A stretch of 7,933 nt of DNA from DAOUAJ01 sp034433615. GTDB taxonomy: Bacteria; Chloroflexota; Anaerolineae; DUEN01. The translations under genes were made by a program, and so were the position numbers. This document shows, in pieces, positions 5,695 to 7,933 of the stretch. The notes below the pieces were generated by a model. The model was not told the origin of the DNA, did not search any database, and was given only the letters and a program-made list of their open reading frames with translations. Where the stretch lies: NCBI GenBank assembly GCA_034433615.1, contig DAOUAJ010000122.1, positions 1 to 7,933 on the forward strand, written 5' to 3'. How positions within the stretch are numbered: the stretch's first letter is position 1; every line of letters starts with the position of its first letter.

Positions 5695-7911
5695 ATGACC
5701 CAACGACGTGACATGCGTCGAATGGCGGGCCGGCACCGACCGCGGGCCTCTGGCAGTCGGTGGTGGCAACGCCTCCCCTTGTGGAAGCTGGCAGGGCCAG
5801 GCCAACCGGAAGTGGTAGGGCTGGCCCTGTCCATGTTGGGAGCCTGGGGAGCAGCAGCGCTAGTCAGAAGCGCGCCCGGCGGTGCCTGGCTGGGCCAGCT
5901 TTGCGGTTGGGGGGCCTACCTGCTGGTCATTGGCGTGCTGGCCGGTGGCATGTTTCTACTGTTCGGAGGCCGGGCCCGGCAACTCTGGCGATGGGAGATC
6001 CTGGTGGGGATGGAACTGGCCTGGCTGGGCGCGCTGACGATCACCCAATTGGCCGGAGGCTCCCAGAGCTGGCCGCAGAATCCCCGTGGCGGCGGTCTGG
6101 TAGGCTGGGCGCTGGGCGAACTCCTGAATCAGGTCTTCGGCTCCACCGGGGCCTGGGTGGTTGCCCTCGCTGTGACATTGACGGGATTGTGGACGACGTG
6201 GCATTTCCTGCCGCAGCAGATGACCAGCCCGGTGTCGTGGTACATGGCGGCTTTCCTGCGGGCCGTGTGGGAGGCCTCGGTCCAGCGTGGTCGGGCGGTC
6301 CGCACGCCAGCACCGGCCACAGGCGATGTGCTGGGGCTGGACTGGCCGGGCGACCTCGATGAGGAAATGCCGGAGCAAGAAACGCGGCAGATCCGGCGCG
6401 GTCTCAAGGTCCGTTCCACTCCGCGCCCCCGGCCGGTGAAACCTCAACCGCGCCCGGAGTCCTTACCTCCTTTGGACTTGCTGGCACCGGATGAGGGTGA
6501 GGCCCTCAGCGACGCCGCGGCGCGTGACAGGGCCAACCTGATCGAGCGCACGTTAGCCAGTTTCGGCATACCCGCGCGAGTGATCGAGGTCAACGTGGGG
6601 CCAACGGTGACGCAATTCGGCGTGGAACCACTCTACATCGAACGTAACGGCCTGCGGCGCAAGGTACGGGTCAGTCGCATTCAGGCGTTAGCCAACGATC
6701 TGGCGCTGGCGTTGGCCGCACCTTCCATTCGAATTGAAGCGCCGGTGCCCGGCCGCCCTTATGTGGGGATCGAGGTGCCCAATGCTGACGTGGCACTGGT
6801 GAACCTGCGGGGTGTGCTGGAGTCGCCCGAATTTCAACGGCTGCGCTCCCCCCTGGGCATTGCCCTGGGTCGGGATGTGTCAGGTACGCCAGCCGTGGCC
6901 GACCTGGCCCGTATGCCCCATCTCCTCATCGCCGGAGCCACCGGATCAGGCAAATCGGTCTGTGTGAACGCTATTGTGACCTGTCTGCTACTCAACAATG
7001 GGCCAGACCGGCTGCGCCTTCTGATGATAGATCCCAAGATGGTTGAGTTGGTAGGGTACAACGGTATTCCGCACTTGCTGGCACCGGTGGTGACCGATCT
7101 CAAGCAGGTGGTGGGTGCGCTGATCTGGATGACGTTGCAGATGGACGAGCGGTATCACCGGCTTAACGCCCTGGGTGTGCGCAACATAGAGGCTTACAAT
7201 CGTAAAGTGGCCCGCCGTAAGGGGGAAGACGGGCCGTTGCCTTACATCGTGGTGATCATTGACGAGCTGGCCGACCTGATGATGACGGCGCCGGAGGAGG
7301 TTGAGCGGCATGTTTGCCGACTGGCCCAGATGGCGCGAGCCACCGGCATCCATCTGGTCATCGCCACGCAACGGCCGAGCGTGGACGTGGTCACCGGCTT
7401 GATCAAGGCCAACTTCCCCGCCCGTATCGCCTTTGCCGTCGCCTCGGGGATAGACTCCCGCGTGATTCTGGATCAGCCAGGGGCGGAGAAGCTGCTGGGG
7501 CGCGGTGATATGCTGTTCATGATGCCTGAATCCAGCAAGCTACGCCGCATCCAGGGGTGCTTCGTGTCCGATCAGGAGATCAGGGCGGTGGTGGACTTCT
7601 GGCGCCGGGCCAATACAGAGGAGCCGGTAGTGGCCGAGTCCCCGCTGCCGTGGGCAGGCCTGCTAGACGAGATGGAAGAGAAGGACGATCTCATTGAACA
7701 GGCGCTACGAGAATTGGAAGGGGTGGAGCGCACTTCAGTTTCCATGTTGCAGCGGCGTCTGCGCATCGGCTTCCCGCGTGCGGCGCGGCTGATCGAACAA
7801 TTAGAGGAGATGGGAGTCGTGGGGCCAGACGAGGGAGGTGGCCGCTCGCGACGAGTGCTGCTATCCGACTCGAAGGGCGAGGACGAGGAGGATCTGCTGT
7901 TCGAGGATTAA
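5695..7911 (+). CDS. ftsK: DNA translocase FtsK/SpoIIIE
   Basis: A complete 738-residue protein. Four N-terminal membrane segments (about 40-58, 70-90, 101-120, 150-169) anchor it in the cytoplasmic membrane, probably at the septum. A Pro/Arg/Glu-rich linker (about 190-258) follows. The alpha domain (about 275-400) includes IEVNVGPTVTQFGVEP. The RecA-like motor has Walker A GATGSGKS at 414-421, DPKMVELVGYNGIPHLL after it, Walker B VVIIDE ending at Asp523-Glu524, and the family motif ARATGIHLVIATQRPSVDVV. A gamma winged helix (about 663-723, SVSMLQRRLRIGFPRAARLI) should read polar chromosomal sequences, and an acidic tail closes the protein. The family uses ATP to pump chromosomal DNA through the closing septum. 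At 738 residues it is near SpoIIIE (about 790) and lacks the long E. coli linker. ATG 5695 has only a weak GGGA upstream; ATGs at codons 7 and 10 are alternatives. All catalytic motifs are intact. Confidence 0.96.
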   Translation: MTQRRDMRRMAGRHRPRASGSRWWQRLPLWKLAGPGQPEVVGLALSMLGAWGAAALVRSAPGGAWLGQLCGWGAYLLVIGVLAGGMFLLFGGRARQLWRWEILVGMELAWLGALTITQLAGGSQSWPQNPRGGGLVGWALGELLNQVFGSTGAWVVALAVTLTGLWTTWHFLPQQMTSPVSWYMAAFLRAVWEASVQRGRAVRTPAPATGDVLGLDWPGDLDEEMPEQETRQIRRGLKVRSTPRPRPVKPQPRPESLPPLDLLAPDEGEALSDAAARDRANLIERTLASFGIPARVIEVNVGPTVTQFGVEPLYIERNGLRRKVRVSRIQALANDLALALAAPSIRIEAPVPGRPYVGIEVPNADVALVNLRGVLESPEFQRLRSPLGIALGRDVSGTPAVADLARMPHLLIAGATGSGKSVCVNAIVTCLLLNNGPDRLRLLMIDPKMVELVGYNGIPHLLAPVVTDLKQVVGALIWMTLQMDERYHRLNALGVRNIEAYNRKVARRKGEDGPLPYIVVIIDELADLMMTAPEEVERHVCRLAQMARATGIHLVIATQRPSVDVVTGLIKANFPARIAFAVASGIDSRVILDQPGAEKLLGRGDMLFMMPESSKLRRIQGCFVSDQEIRAVVDFWRRANTEEPVVAESPLPWAGLLDEMEEKDDLIEQALRELEGVERTSVSMLQRRLRIGFPRAARLIEQLEEMGVVGPDEGGGRSRRVLLSDSKGEDEEDLLFED

Positions 7912-7933
7912 GGCAACGAGGCGACAAGGCCCC

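Noticed and set aside
5956..6447. Minus-strand frames opposite the ftsK membrane and linker region
   Set aside because: Shadow frames of a high-GC gene; ftsK is intact and unambiguous.

Overview
This 7.9-kb, GC-rich window looks like chromosomal DNA of a Chloroflexota bacterium, most likely Anaerolineae-like. That placement rests on remembered similarity of several proteins to families common there, not on a search. No rRNA, tRNA, CRISPR array, transposase or integrase was found, and nothing marks a mobile island.

Layout. (1) Positions 1-1485, minus strand: the first 495 codons of a large gene that runs off the left edge. It encodes a clan GH-A-type glycosidase-like barrel followed by a beta-sandwich domain. 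Its last visible residues resemble the lead-in to a peptidoglycan-recognition/amidase domain. It has its own sigma-70-type promoter and an excellent ribosome-binding site. (2) Positions 1486-1774: a divergent intergenic region with promoter candidates facing both ways. (3) Positions 1775-4367, plus strand: a GNAT N-acetyltransferase and, 22 bases later, a 679-residue membrane receptor. The receptor has about nine membrane segments, a GAF-like domain and a C-terminal helix-turn-helix-like segment, and no histidine-kinase catalytic domain. (4) Positions 4279-4576: a control region. A perfect consensus promoter (TTGACA, 17 bases, TATAAT) sits inside the 3' end of the receptor gene. It is followed by a palindrome, a strong intrinsic terminator and a roughly 260-base leader before the next gene. 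(5) Positions 4577-7911, plus strand: a three-S1-domain protein, probably ribosomal protein S1, then a complete FtsK/SpoIIIE DNA translocase, separated by 47 bases that hold three tandem heptamers.

How the parts may work together. The acetyltransferase and receptor look like one transcription unit. The S1 and ftsK genes look like a second, housekeeping unit for translation and chromosome segregation. The terminator ends the first unit, but it also lies downstream of the promoter that should drive the second. Transcription of S1/ftsK may therefore be attenuated, or a short leader RNA of about 165 nt may be released. This arrangement and the kinase-less receptor are the two most interesting signals. 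No clear multi-gene system of a new type is visible.
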